From Carex sylvatica (Eukaryota > Streptophyta > Magnoliopsida > Poales > Cyperaceae): DNA of 64,000 nucleotides. The notes under the pieces were generated by a model. The model ran no database searches. It saw only the letters and a program-made list of their open reading frames with translations, and had not been told where the DNA came from. Below are positions 1 to 14,215 of this stretch, piece after piece (position 1 is the first letter of the stretch; every line of letters begins with the position of its first letter). Position numbers and translations under genes: made by a program. The stretch lies in NCBI GenBank assembly GCA_964058845.1, contig CAXKVR010000149.1, forward strand, positions 124,001 to 188,000, in the 5' to 3' direction.

Positions 1-310
1 AATCATATATAAAATAATAAAATAAATGCAAACTCTATTTTTTTATAACATAATTTATATTTTGTAAATATTTTATATAGAATTTACGTAGGTGATAATG
101 CTATGTTAGCGGAAGAGGGCCAGAAAAAATGAATTCGCATCCTCTAAGATGATCTCAACCTTTGAGTATCTTTTGGAAAATCTCACCCGTTCAAACACTA
201 CACAAAGTTTAAATCACAAATAATACTTTTGAGTTCAATAAACTCCAACATCATTCAATATGCATTAAAATTTGTGCACGAAAAAATAAAAGCAAATATC
301 TAGATTTTAA

Positions 311-542
311 GGGTGTGTTTGGATAAAGACTTGGGTTAGTGAGAATAGTGAGCTAACTCAAATTTGAGATAGTGAGCTAATCCAACTTTTAGTTGAGTTA
401 GTAGAATAGTATGCTAACCCACAAAAGACAAACAAAAAATAGTCTATTTTTACTAATCCAAACAAATATAAACATAAAATAGTAGTTCGGAATAGTAGCT
501 AATCCGAATTAGCACTATTCTTTGTCTCATTCAAACGCACCC
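311..542 (+). mobile_element. Tourist-like MITE, copy 1
   Basis: A 232-bp non-coding element with terminal inverted repeats GGGTGTGTTTGGAT (left) and, read inward from the right, GGGTGCGTTTGAATG. It is flanked by TAA on both sides (308-310 and 543-545), the 3-bp target duplication expected for PIF/Harbinger (Tourist) elements. A second copy of the same length lies in inverted orientation at 17973-18204. Confidence 0.8.
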
Positions 543-585
543 TAAAACAACACAAGTGTATACAGGTCCAACGATTATTGAGCCA

Positions 586-2407
586 AAAATTTTATTAATA
601 GAAAATTAATTAAATAAATATCAATAGTGAAGAACAAATCTGAGTTTTTTTTGAGATATAAAGAAAACATGATAGTTTATAACGTTTTCTGAATGTTATA
701 GACTATCACAATCTAATTAACGATAAACTAATTACCGTACTTATTAATTAACTAAAAAAAATTATTTAACTAGAGTATCACGTCCATCCAGGAACTAACA
801 ATCAAACACATGAAAAAACCTCAAATTTGGTTCATGTGTCCGTATTGAAAAAAATCAATACGCATGGTCAAACTCGCATGGAAAAACACTAACGGTCATG
901 GTTTTTTCAAATTTGAGGATAAGTTTTAACCAATGAACATACGCATGGTCATGGTTCTGCTTTTCAAATTGGACCACTGCATTTCCTGAACGTGATTAAC
1001 AATCACGTTCATTATTTTCTTTAATTAATTAATAGAATTCTAATAATAATCTTCGCAGCTTTATTCTCACAAAAAACTCCGTACAAACTGTCAAAAAAAT
1101 TATGGAGAGACTGCTCAATCATTAATAAGCGTTTCGGAAACTGTTAGTATTTAATTTGAAGTATCAAAGTATTTATTTTGAATTTGCAAAATATTAATCC
1201 CTTATGCAATGATATTTATTTATGAAAGAATAAATTAATCAATTAATTGTCCCCGCACAATTTTTTTTTTTTCTAATCGTCCCCACACAATTGAGGACCA
1301 TTAAATAAACAATCCCCTCATAAATACTTGTCAGTTATCCCCGCACAATTTTTTTTTTTTTTTTGGATTGTCCCTGTACAATTGGGGACCATTAAATAAA
1401 CAATCCCCTCACCCAATGATAAATACTTCTCAGATATAATAATAAATATTTTATGTTACATGGATAAATACTTTATGTTACATGGATAAATAATTCTCAA
1501 ACATAATTGCAACTTTTATTAAAACATCAATAATAAATACTTCTTAGACTAATCATAAATATTATATGTTACATGGATAAATACTTTATGTTAGATGGAT
1601 AAATACTTCTCAGACACAACTGCAACTTTTAGTAAAACATCAATGATAAATGCTTCTCAAGTATAATGATAAATACTTTATATTACATGGATAAATACTT
1701 CTCAGACATAATTGCAATTTTCAGTAAAACATATGTACGCCAAAGATAATGATAAATACTTCTCAGAATCAATGATAAATACTTGTCAGAAACAATGATA
1801 AATACTTTCTTGAACTTTGTTATTGAACTTGTTAATAACTAATATTTAATCAAATCAGAGTATTATCATGTCAGAGACAATGATAAATACTTCTTAGACA
1901 TTATGATAAATATTTGCCAACAATAATGATAAATATTTTTTTGAATATCAATAAACAAATAAACATTTATTAGCGGGAATTATTATTAAAGAAAAGTATA
2001 ATTAATGCAGAGATTGTTATTTTATGACAGTATAATTAATTTGGGAATTGTTATTAGAGGACAGCATAGTTAATGCGGAAATTGTTATTAAATACAGTCT
2101 AATTTAATGCGGAGATAAATGGAAATTATTAACGGAATAAATGGAAAGATAAATGGCTATTAAGGAAGTTAATATTAAGGAGAGAGAGTGCGGGGAAAAA
2201 GGAGAGACAGGGGTGAGAAAATTAGTATAATTATTCTAATTAATAAGTATGGTAATTAATTTATCGTTAATCAGACCATATAGTTATAGTTTATAACGTT
2301 TAGAGGATGTTATAAACTATCATAATTTTTCTATATATAAAAAAAAATTCAAAATTATTATTCATTATTGATATTTATTTAATTAATTTTTATTAATAAA
2401 AATTTCG
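586..2407. mobile_element. Foldback element with about 170-bp terminal inverted repeats, probably MULE-derived
   Basis: The sequence at about 586-754 is repeated in inverted orientation at about 2236-2407 with scattered differences; both ends carry AATTAATTAAATAAATATCAA. Each arm also contains a smaller palindrome (GATAGTTTATAACGTT with its reverse). There is no transposase reading frame; the middle is filled by an ATAAATACTT-rich repeat. The long arms fit a non-autonomous Mutator-like element, but I could not settle a clean 9-bp target duplication (CGATTATTG on the left against CGAATTATT on the right). Confidence 0.6.
1251..1955. repeat. Internal tandem repeats: 88-bp duplication followed by an ATAAATACTT-rich array
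   Basis: Two copies of a unit starting CCCCGCACAATTTTTT and ending AACAATCCCCTCA begin at 1251 and 1339 (period 88). From about 1425 to 1955 the phrase GATAAATACTTCTCAGACA recurs many times with variation and irregular spacing. The block is inside the foldback element at 586-2407. Confidence 0.7.
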
Positions 2408-2479
2408 AATTATTTGATGCATCAAACTAAAATAAATCCAACAACATAACTTACTCCAAACTCTCCTCACGTTGGTCAC

Positions 2480-2976
2480 GCAAAAGTTGAGATATTTCAT
2501 AGCAGAGTGGAAAAAATATGGCGTGGCGTGTGATTAATCCGCTGTGATTTTGGTCTCGTGTCGTGCAGTGATTAAGTAAACAGTAATTTGTGTCGTGATC
2601 AAGTAAACAGTGACTCGTGCCGTACCGTGTCTAACATGTTGAGTGGTGGTCACGGCAGTGCCGTGTCCAAACGTAGCTAGTTACATTTCTCACAATTAAC
2701 TATTTTTTTTTATAATTTAAGTTAGTTTATTCAAGATTCACCATTTGATTAAGACTTAACAGTTCTAATTACACGTGACTCGCGTGATTACGTGTCGTGC
2801 TGTGATCAGATCTTTCGCGTGATGTGCCGTGTCAAATTTTTTACAAATTAATCACGTCACGCAAATGATTACGACACAGAACACACAAGTCACGGCACAA
2901 AATAGTAACACGTGCCGTGCCATTACGTACCGTTCTGTGATGAAACCGGCTCGGCCGTGTCATTTTTCTCACTCTA
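2480..2976. repeat. Cluster of CACGGCAC / GTGCCGTG motifs
   Basis: About 500 bases without a gene that contain repeated, closely related words in both orientations (CACGGCA, GCCGTGTC, CGTGCCGTG, TCGTGATCAAGTAAACAGT twice). Dense short motifs in both orientations are typical of subterminal regions of hAT or CACTA transposons. I could not define matching ends. Confidence 0.4.
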
Positions 2977-2985
2977 TCTCATATG

Positions 2986-3197
2986 GAGATAGGAGTAGGT
3001 CCGATGCCCATTGGACCAATTTTTAGGTTCGATGGGCTCTATCACCATACAATCAGCATTAAGATCTTTGTGCACGGAAATTGATAAAAACTCACACGGA
3101 TTTTAATAAGGAGTGCACGAATCTTGATTCAATTGGATGGTCACAAAATCCATCCAACCAAAGTAGGTCCAATGAGCATCGGACCTAGTCCGACTCC
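2986..3197. mobile_element. 212-bp foldback MITE with 9-bp target duplication
   Basis: The ends are inverted copies of one another: GAGATAGGAGTAGGTCCG at the left, GGAGTCGGACTAGGTCCG read inward from the right, and the match continues through GATGCYCATTGGACC. Perfect 9-bp direct repeats TCTCATATG flank it (2977-2985 and 3198-3206). A 9-bp duplication indicates mobilisation by a Mutator-like transposase. It lies about 1 kb upstream of the bZIP coding start. Confidence 0.75.
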
Positions 3198-3206
3198 TCT
3201 CATATG

Positions 3207-3890
3207 ATAGGCACTCGGAAAAAATCGCTTCCATCGTTCCACGAGAAACATTTTTTGTTTATCGCAAAAATAACGGATGGTGGATTCAATGCGACGGGCA
3301 GTTGTGAAGATCATTTCTGCGCATCATTACATTAACGCATGTGAATTGTGAACAGACAACGCGGTATTAAGCATGAACGCGAACCCCAATGTTAGATTGT
3401 CTGTTATAAGGTTTCGGATTTATTCTATGGTGCAAGTCAGTGTCTTGGTGGTCTGACGAGGCGACGACTAGTATATGGACTAAAAGAAATCATAGAGTTC
3501 GGAAATGCAGTCCGTTTCCCCTGTGTTTCTCCTGCGAGAATAAGGACTGATATTTTAATTGCTAGAGTGCAAAGTGCAAACCCATCGTTGACCTGTAACA
3601 GATATTGTATCAGAAGGTTCGACACAGAGGATTGAGTTTCAAAAAGAAAAACATATCGTTGAATTATGAGAAGAGGAGAGCCTAAAACTGTACTTGTTAG
3701 AAGCGGTCAATTATTCAGCCCACGCAAGCCTAAACTGTCAGGCAGGACCTCCCCCGTTATTCCTTTCTAATATTTCTTTTTCTTTATTTATTTTCCTTTT
3801 ATGATCTCTTTCCTCTTTTTCTTTTACCTTATGGGCGTCCCGCATCCCCTTTTACAAGAAAGTCCGCTTTGTTTTTTCACTGTTTCCTTT
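3207..3890. other. Intergenic and distal promoter of the bZIP gene
   Basis: No convincing reading frame or repeat. The last 130 bases become strongly pyrimidine-rich (runs of TTTCTTTT and CCTTTT), as is common just upstream of plant genes. Any regulatory elements here are unresolved. Confidence 0.4.
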
Positions 3891-3899
3891 TCTCTCTCC

Positions 3900-3906
3900 T
3901 ATAAAT
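3900..3906 (+). promoter_or_regulatory. Likely TATA box of the bZIP gene
   Basis: TATAAAT in a CT-rich context, about 260 bases upstream of the chosen ATG. Transcription would start near 3930-3940 and give a leader of about 230 bases. The leader holds an upstream in-frame ATG at 4100. Confidence 0.55.
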
Positions 3907-4162
3907 TCCTCTACGCCTGTCTCTTTCCTTCTAAGCTTCCTCTCCAAATCAACTGAATAAATCCTGCTCAGATCTCTTCGCCTGTAAGGTTTCTTCTGAT
4001 CTCAGTTAGGGTTTTTCCGATAGGGTTTTCAGGAAACGCAGCCCCCCTGAATCGAGCTAAATCTCTGCTCAAATTAGCTCTTTTCACTCAAGTTTCCTAG
4101 TGATATTCATTTCTCTGGTGCTCAACACCCCTCAAAGTTGCTTAGTTACCCTATTCGATCCA

Positions 4163-7003
<2,841 letters not shown>

Positions 7004-7774
7004 AGCAAGAATAACCTAATTTTCTTTGTTTTATTTTATAGATTTATGTTTTATATGTAGCTAATAAGTTATTTCTGAAATTTGCATTTTGAACCTGTCT
7101 TGTAGCTAGGTAGTAGCATTTTATGTTCTAGATGTTAACTTAGAACCTGTGTTGTTAGAAATTTCTGCTTGCATCTTTTTGGCTTTGATCTGTTATTAGT
7201 TTTATACTTGCTAAAATTTCATGGTAGGAACCTAGATAGTTATGTATGCCTGGGGTTTATATTATTGGATTAAGCTTTTCAATGTCTACTTTATCATGAT
7301 GCAAATGTTTTATCTTATGTTTTTTCTGTATTGTTGTTGATATCAGGATGGTTTTCACAAAACACTTCCGTAACTAAATTCGAGAGAATTTAATGTTTTC
7401 AGCTGCAGTCAGTATGTTTCTAAGACCTAGTCTAGATAACTTAAAAAGCAGCCTATATAAGAATGTAAATTCGTATTAATTCAAAATCTAAATCTTATAG
7501 CCATGTTTATTCTTCTCTTTCGTTAAAAATTTACATGTTAACTTTAAATTCGTAATTTTTGAAAGGAAAAACCCAAAGCCTAATTCACACTACAGTGTCG
7601 TAATAGTATGTTAAGATCTACAAACAAAATAATGTAACATTGAAAAACAAAAATGCACAACCAAATATGAAAAAGATAACACCGAAAAGAAAATTGGTAC
7701 AAGTACAACAAGAATCTTTTGTCCTACCTTTTGTTTGTCTTGTCTAGAATGACAGTAATCAGACAATCAATTAA
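7004..7774. other. 3' untranslated region of the bZIP gene and intergenic DNA
   Basis: AT-rich with no coding potential. The first 200-400 bases (T-rich, with repeated TGTTTTAT and ATTTTATGTT) are probably the 3' untranslated region and polyadenylation zone of the bZIP gene. The remainder is unassigned. Confidence 0.4.
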
Positions 7775-7924
7775 GGACGTGTTCGGCGTTTTTATTGGAA
7801 ATAAGAATAGGATAGGAACACTCGATTTTAAACTGAAAAATTACTATTCACGTGGGAAAAAAAAAATTCAGTTTGAGTGAATTTTTTTTTTTTCCACGTG
7901 AATAGTATCACGCCGAACAGGTCC
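7775..7924. mobile_element. 150-bp Tourist-like foldback MITE
   Basis: Terminal inverted repeats GGACGTGTTCGGCGT and GGACCTGTTCGGCGT, flanked by TAA on both sides (7772-7774 and 7925-7927). The whole element folds back: TTACTATTCACGTGG on the left pairs with CCACGTGAATAGTA on the right around poly-A/poly-T tracts. The 3-bp duplication assigns it to the PIF/Harbinger type. Confidence 0.75.
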
Positions 7925-8016
7925 TAAAAGTTTCTTGAATATATTTTTTGAGCTGTTACTAGAACGACTTCTCGAAATCAACGATGAGAGACAAGAAGTA
8001 GAAGACAATGTTTCAA

Positions 8017-8435
8017 GAGCAAAGCTAAGATGTGATGTGCTCACCAAAAAAGTTTGATGAGCACAACTCCAAAAGTATATCGAATCGACTTCAAACGACG
8101 AATTCAAATCGTTGAAATCCACATACTTCATGAGTAATGCATGTCCATGCAAAATTTTGAAAGTTTCGAATTTATTTGCTACAAGGTCAAGCAGTCAAAG
8201 AAATGAACATTTTATTTATAAGTTGTTTTATATATTCATTTTTCATTATTTCTTTGACCGCTTGACCTTGTAGCAAATGAATTCGAAACTTTCAAAATTT
8301 TGCATTAACATGCATCACTCATGAAGTATGTAAATTTCAACAGTTTAAATTCGTCGTTTAAAGTCGATTCGATGTACTTTTGGAGTTGTGCTCACCAAAA
8401 CTTCTTGACCAGCACATCACACCCTAGCTTTGCTC
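8017..8435. mobile_element. 419-bp foldback element (MULE-mobilised) with perfect 9-bp target duplication
   Basis: Two arms of nearly 200 bp are reverse complements; the ends read GAGCAAAGCTAAGATGTGAT and GAGCAAAGCTAGGGTGTGAT. The flanks are ATGTTTCAA at 8008-8016 and again at 8436-8444, a perfect 9-bp duplication. The centre is a short AT spacer. It interrupts a minus-strand exon-like region described at 8450-9640. A diverged relative may be the foldback at 24556-24952, which shares the words GACTTCAAAC and TTGACCGCTTGA. Confidence 0.8.
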
Positions 8436-8449
8436 ATGTTTCAAACCTG

Positions 8450-9640
8450 CCAAGTTTTTCCCTCACTATTCTTCTCCATTGAGTTGGCTCTACCAGCTAA
8501 GTCAAGAGCCTCATCTATTTCGCTTGACAAGGTAGCCCTGTGTACCTATAACAGGTTAAGGTTTGTATGGGAGGAAAGTCATTTGTTGGTTGTCTCTAAC
8601 AATGCCTGGCAGTTGACCCTGCCACAAGGCAGCACCTGTCCAACATTTTTTTGAAACTATCCCCTCCTGTAGAAAACCTAAGAATGCAAGGTGATGTAAA
8701 GACGAAAAGAGGTTTCACTCTTTAATGAAGTCATAAAATCTTTAGATTTGAAGGTAAATATTTTGTACACCCAACAAATAAGCTAACTATAAGCGTTCTG
8801 CCCTTTCAGAAAATATTAATATCAGAACAACTAAAGCACGGAACAGCTGATAAGTCTTTAGGTTCTATTGTATGTTATTACTGTTTTATATATCTGTCCA
8901 GAGTCTACCCAATATATAAGACGAAAATTTAATAATAAACAACAGACAATAGCAAGATGCTACAAAATGAAAAAGCCGAAAGCCAAAATTAATTGATCTC
9001 CTTCTCGACCAGCACGCAACTGCAATTTGTATCCATGGTAATAAATCCAAAATTACACTAATATTACTCCCATAAAAATGTGATTCTAATATTTGCAAAA
9101 CTAGTCAAATAAATAGCATCCCTATTAAGAAGCAGAATATAGCTAGGGGACTCTAACTTAATTGTACGACAAACAAAAATACATAACAAAATAACTTTTT
9201 CAGGATTTGTCTTCTTGACGAGAAACTGCCAGCCACGCCCAGTCCCCATTGAAAGATCAACCTGAAATGAATCCAATTAAAGATCTCTAAGCATAATATA
9301 TATGATGCAACATCCATTTTCCTTTCTTTCAAATAGCATGAGGCCACAGTTTCTATGCTGATCATTCATGACATAGCTGATAGTACTAGCACTAGGAACA
9401 GGCAGAACAGATAACAAATAGATTTCAATGCCCTTTTTGTACTCAGGCAGGTGGTCATATGCAACCACTGAAATTGTGTTTTGCACCATCTTCATATTGG
9501 TTGATCTCAATTTAACTTGTATTATTTTGTTGCTTATTTTTGTCCCTTGTGGGTCAAATACCTGCACTGTCGGTCTGGCATTGCTTAAGGGCTCAAGTTT
9601 TGAATTTGCTACCCAAATTCCAGCTTATCAGCAAAGTTTT
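8450..9640 (-). pseudogene. Exon-like remnants of an unrecognised gene
   Basis: I do not recognise this gene. On the minus strand three stretches look like exons. From about 9636 down to 9420 the frame is open and reads GIWVANSKLEPLSNARPTVQ, then VFDPQGTKISNK and VAYDHLPEYKKGIEI. At about 9257-9190 an AG acceptor is followed by VDLSMGTGRGWQFLVKKT. At about 8538-8450 the frame reads SSEIDEALDLAGRANSMEKN. The compositions look like ordinary protein, but I cannot join the pieces in one frame with good splice sites, and a foldback element sits right after the last piece. They lie directly downstream of EMC10 on the same strand, so they could be a decayed gene, a captured fragment, or alternative 3' exons. 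Confidence 0.35.
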
Positions 9641-9719
9641 ACATTTTCATTTAACCCAAAGAAGCAGAACATTGGAAATTACCTGAGAAAAATAAAGGGA
9701 AGGTCTAGGAGAAAATGGA

Positions 9720-12700
9720 TCATCTCCTCCTGACAGCAGGGGCCCGCTGTGCTGGCTGACCACCTTGATTCTGGTCCTCCCCTGCTGCATTCGTTGCTTG
9801 TGCCATTGCATTCATAACCACAAAACCCAATGGTACTATATACATCCACTGCATTTTTCAAGAAAAGAATGAATATATTACAAAAGAATAAAAAAAAAAG
9901 TTAAACGAGATGATTATCTTAGGATAACAATCATAACAGTATAACACAACATTTTAACTAATATGAAAATCCCAGATAACCTGCAAAGACCAAATACAAA
10001 TAGTTTGCCTGAACGATGTACCAACTCTGAATATTCATTATCAGCATGGTCTCGGTTCTTATGGGTTTTTTTCAAGTCCATTTTGCCAGATGTTGATATA
10101 GCCCAATTAGATGATATAACAGATTTACTCATCAGAAACAATGGTCTGAACTTTCAGGTACAGCCAAAAAAAAATAGTTAAACCAAAGGTGCACCAAAAT
10201 TAGCTCAAGATTCAAGGTACTTATGGCACAATATAAGCCAATCCAACCAAATCAGAACCAACTTGTAACCTAGGAGAGACTTAACCAAAACCAACAGATA
10301 TCAATCAAAATACTATTGCACCACCTTAAAATAAAAAAAAATAGATTTTCAACATGAAACCTTTACTATGACCAAAACAATTCAAAGCTACTCACATATT
10401 TAGCCCAGAAGGACTTTTCAGGTGGCTTAACGCCTTCCTCAAGAGGACTTTCTGAAGTAATTAGCTGCTCGACAAATGTAGGGGTTCTGCACATTAAGAC
10501 CAGCATTAAATATGAATTTTCCATGATTCTGGATTCTTATTACAAACCACACCCAATGTTTACCATGGTTCCAAAAAGAGCGCAATATTTTTGTATTCAT
10601 GGCTAAAACCCAACATTTTTGGATAAGTTCAGTTAACAAGCAGCTGCTAAGTAGCAGTTAAATTACGCAAACAACCAATTGCCTCTAACAGACAAGGATA
10701 CTCTTTGTAAGTCTTAACTAGTTTGACAGAAACCACGGGCATACAAACCTAACTGTTCGCAAATTTTAAGTTGAAGTTTGGCTGCTTCAACCAAAGAAAT
10801 AGGAGAGCTATTAAAGAATAAAAGCAAACTATGAAACTCCGTAGCTACATGCCTTTTCTGTTACATTAGTACAATGGATAAAAACTATTTGCAAAATCTC
10901 AAAATAAATTTAGTGCTAATTGCAACTTTGCAATAAGGTTAAGGATGGGGAGGAATTTGTAAAGACACAGTTTTTATAACAGTTAAGTTGCGTCAAACCT
11001 TGGTGCTTGCTCACTGTTCTTCAGAACTGTATATGAACTGAAACTCCATTTTGTTGGCTGAAATTGAAGGATAACAAATGAGGCATCGTAACTTAACTCT
11101 TATAATTTATAATTAAGAAAAAGAAAAAACATAGCTGCTAATCCTATCTTCGGTGAAACTTATTTTCCCACAAATTATATTTAGTCAAACTTTATATCCG
11201 ATCTCTAAACAAGTGATCTCTTCTTCTTCAGAACTGTATATGAACTGAAAATCCATTTTGTTGGCTGAAATTGAAGGATAACAAATGAGGCATCCTAACT
11301 TAACTCTTACTATTTATAATTAAGAAAAAGAAAAAACATAGTTGCTAATCCTATCTTCGGTGAAACTAATTTTCCCACAAATTATATTTAGTCAAACTTT
11401 ATATCTGATCTCTAAACAAGTGATCTCTTCTTCTTCATTGTTCAAGTGACATTGTATATCACTTTTGTTTGTAATAGTCACAAAACAGATTACATTCAAC
11501 CTTAGTTCCACAAGCGGAGACCTTACAGTTTGAAACTATATCAAATTCTTATGAGCAATTTCAGATATTAACTCACAAATTTCAAAGGCCTCGGATATTG
11601 GCAACCACCAGCAGATCCATAGTTCACAGCCAAAACATTCACACCATCCTGTGGCAAAAAGGAGACATAAAGTTGTCCTAAGAGATGTATTTTGTTTCTT
11701 TGAGAGAGAGTCAAAATGACCTGAATGTGTTAATGCTGTACCCATCCATAGTTTTTCTAAGGCACTTAACCAGAAAAACAGAAATCATAATAGAGGAACT
11801 TACAGTGTGAATTACGAAATGCTCGTCCAAGCTCTCCCTTGGAAGGCATCTCTGCAAAGAGAAATCAAATTATTTATAAATGCAACTTATAGTAACATCA
11901 TAAGCCGCAAGGATCATTATTTAGCAATAGAAAATGCAGGGGATTAGAAGACAAGTGACAGAACTTGATAATCAATAAATTAAACAAACTTAGAAGGGAA
12001 GAACTTACAGCTCTGACAGATGAAACTACATAATCCTTTCCAGATGGATTCAGGACATTTGAAGGGATTCTTATGGTATAAAAATCATCTTCCTCCAGAA
12101 GCCTCTAGAACCACCAAGTATCAGACCAAAAGGAAAAGAAAAAGAAAGAAAAATCATCTTAAGTCTCTCTCTCACACACAATATAAGAATTGAAAAATAA
12201 GCACATTAGGGTATAGTGATTACTTCAAAAAGTCCCTTCTCTGCATCTGAGATTGCATCCCTTATAAAGCGAAGCTTGGTCAATGTCTGGTTAACAGATC
12301 ATTCAGAAAAGCATAGAGCAGAAAAATTTTAAGATAAAGAGGGAAAAAAAAAAATACAATTATACAGCCATTCTCATAAATTACTTCCTGCCCAAGCTAT
12401 GGACATAATAAGTTAATGTCATCTGTAATGTCTCAGGGATCAAGGTGAAAACCAAAGGTCTCCAAGGAAACAACAATACAAAGGTACAAGATTGTTTCCG
12501 TGTGGTGCATTTCTGCGCTGGCTCACCCGCCACTCACAGCGCACCATGTGTAAACACTGTTCTGCCAAGAGCAAAATCAAGTGTAAACCACGCACAACTT
12601 TCTGTCAAAGTGTAAAGCATGTGCAAAATACATTGCACACTTATGAATAAAAAAATGCAGGACAACCTGGCGCACTGATGCACTGTTATCGGTGGGCAAG

Positions 12701-13369
12701 CCTAGGACATTCTATTAGCATTACTCAGAAAGCAAATAGCTAACGTCCTAGGGACATGCAAAATTTGAAATGGTAGTGTTAAATTAGAAATCCAGACTGC
12801 TACTTGTTCTCCTTTTAATTTCAATTAATGAAGGAAGAAGAAGTGAAATAATCCATGTTTCCATTTAGTTCAGTAAGATTAAGTACTGCATTCAATTGCA
12901 ACATTGGAGATAAGTAACTACAAGTTCAGTTAACAAGAGGCTTAGCTGAACCAATTTGCACTATTTGGTGGTAACTGAGACAGAATTTGCAGCAAAAGAG
13001 TTAATCGGAACATGACAAGAAATTATTGTAACAGAAATACTATAACATATAAGAAGAAAAAGAGAGTACCTGGCCTCCATGGGTCCAAGACTTGAGGCGT
13101 GCAGTAAAGGTTCCGGCCACAGAGAAGTCGGAATCGCCTAGAGCATGTTCGAGAGTAAATTGCACAGATTTGGAATCGGAGGCAGATGAGAGATCGAGAT
13201 CGGGCCTGCGGCGGACCGGAGGGCTGACGTAAGCAGGTTCGGGCGAGGATCGGATTCCCTCGAACTCGTCATCGTCGTGGTGGAGGAACTCGTCGGATTG
13301 GAAGGAGAGAGCGGAGGAAAAGAGGAGCAGCAAAGAGAGTAAAGAGAGGAGAGAACTAGATGGATTCAT
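9720..13369 (-). CDS. EMC10: ER membrane protein complex subunit 10
   Basis: Eight exons (coding order): 13070-13369, 12224-12286, 12009-12104, 11804-11851, 11577-11648, 10999-11057, 10396-10486, 9720-9848; 285 residues. Residues 1-23 (MNPSSSLLSLLSLLLLFSSA...) form a signal peptide, followed by an acidic patch (HHDDDEFEG). The lumenal domain has the family-like phrases LEHALGDSDFSVAGTF, WTHGG, IRIPSNVLNPSGKDY and YGSAGGCQYPRPLKF. One membrane segment (about 245-261) precedes a short tail ending APAVRRR. EMC10 is a lumenal/membrane subunit of the complex that inserts tail-anchored and multi-pass proteins into the ER membrane. The frame is open 32 codons further upstream (ATG at 13465), but 13369 is chosen because it puts the signal peptide at the N terminus. 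All junctions keep the frame. Confidence 0.85.
11017..11437. repeat. 207-bp tandem duplication spanning the acceptor of EMC10 exon 6
   Basis: Sequence at 11017-11223 is repeated at 11224-11430 with few changes (TTCAGAACTGTATATGAACT begins at 11020 and 11227). Each unit contains 41 bases of exon 6 coding sequence, the exon's AG acceptor and polypyrimidine tract, and intron DNA. The copy at 11224-11264 lies inside intron 5, so the intron carries a decoy acceptor and a truncated exon with no donor. Confidence 0.85.
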
Positions 13370-14215
13370 GCTTACTGTAGCAAGGGAGGTGGCGTTGTGG
13401 CAGCGGTAATGAGGAAGCGGAGAATTTGGCCAGGGACGGACCAGATTTGAGGAAGACGAGCGCAAACGACTTTTTTTTGTTGCACCACGTTCACCGCACG
13501 TGACCTACCCTTTGTTTACCTCTTTTTTTATCTCAATATATATTGGACAAATATAATTGTGATTATGGTGGGATTACCCTTCTTTTTTCCCTTCTCAAAT
13601 CCATTTATATCAAGTTGAACACACCGTTTTATCTAAAACCTATTTTTAACTCACTAGAGATCCAATATATTTTTTGTTACAAGCTACGCTAAATTTCTCT
13701 GTTTAGGCAACAAATTTTAAAAGCTAGATATGTTTTATATATATAAAAAAAATATGCTTGTGCTATAATATTTTCGAATCATAAAAGTTATAACTCACTA
13801 TAGCGGTGTAATATAAATATAGTATTTGTCTTTTATACCGTTTTATTATGACGCGATAAACAGTATTTAAATATTTGTAAACTTAAGTTTGATTTTGTTT
13901 AAGTTAGTAGGATCAAGTTGGGTCAAATGAAAGTTCATGTATTAAGTTGGTTCTTTTGAAAAAAACTGAAAAATTAAGTTGATTCTTTAATTTAGTAACA
14001 AAGGGAAAGTCTTATGTATAAAAGATCGCAGATTTAAAATTTAAATAAAATATTTTTCGTAAACATTGATAGGCATAAATTATATGCACATTCGATCTAA
14101 TTTTTATAACGAAATAATATCAAATATCTTGTATTTTGAATATAAAAAGAATATAATACACCTAGAATCAAGTTATTGCGTTTGCTCGGTTTAATTTGCA
14201 GAAAATGAAGAAAAA
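13370..14215. other. EMC10 upstream region and intergenic DNA
   Basis: The first 100-150 bases beyond the EMC10 start are GC-richer and likely hold its 5' leader and promoter (CACGTGACC word at 13497-13505). The rest, to 14215, is AT-rich with no gene, repeat or element end that I can support. Confidence 0.35.

Noticed and set aside
1425..1955. Possible CRISPR-like array (repeated ATAAATACTTCTCAG)
   Set aside because: Repeat length and spacing are irregular, the units are degenerate and AT-rich, and the locus is plant nuclear DNA inside a foldback element.
12480..12720. Possible non-coding RNA or element in EMC10 intron 1
   Set aside because: The patch is GC-richer and has words like TGTGTAAAC and TGTAAACC, but there is no fold, end pair or frame to support a feature.
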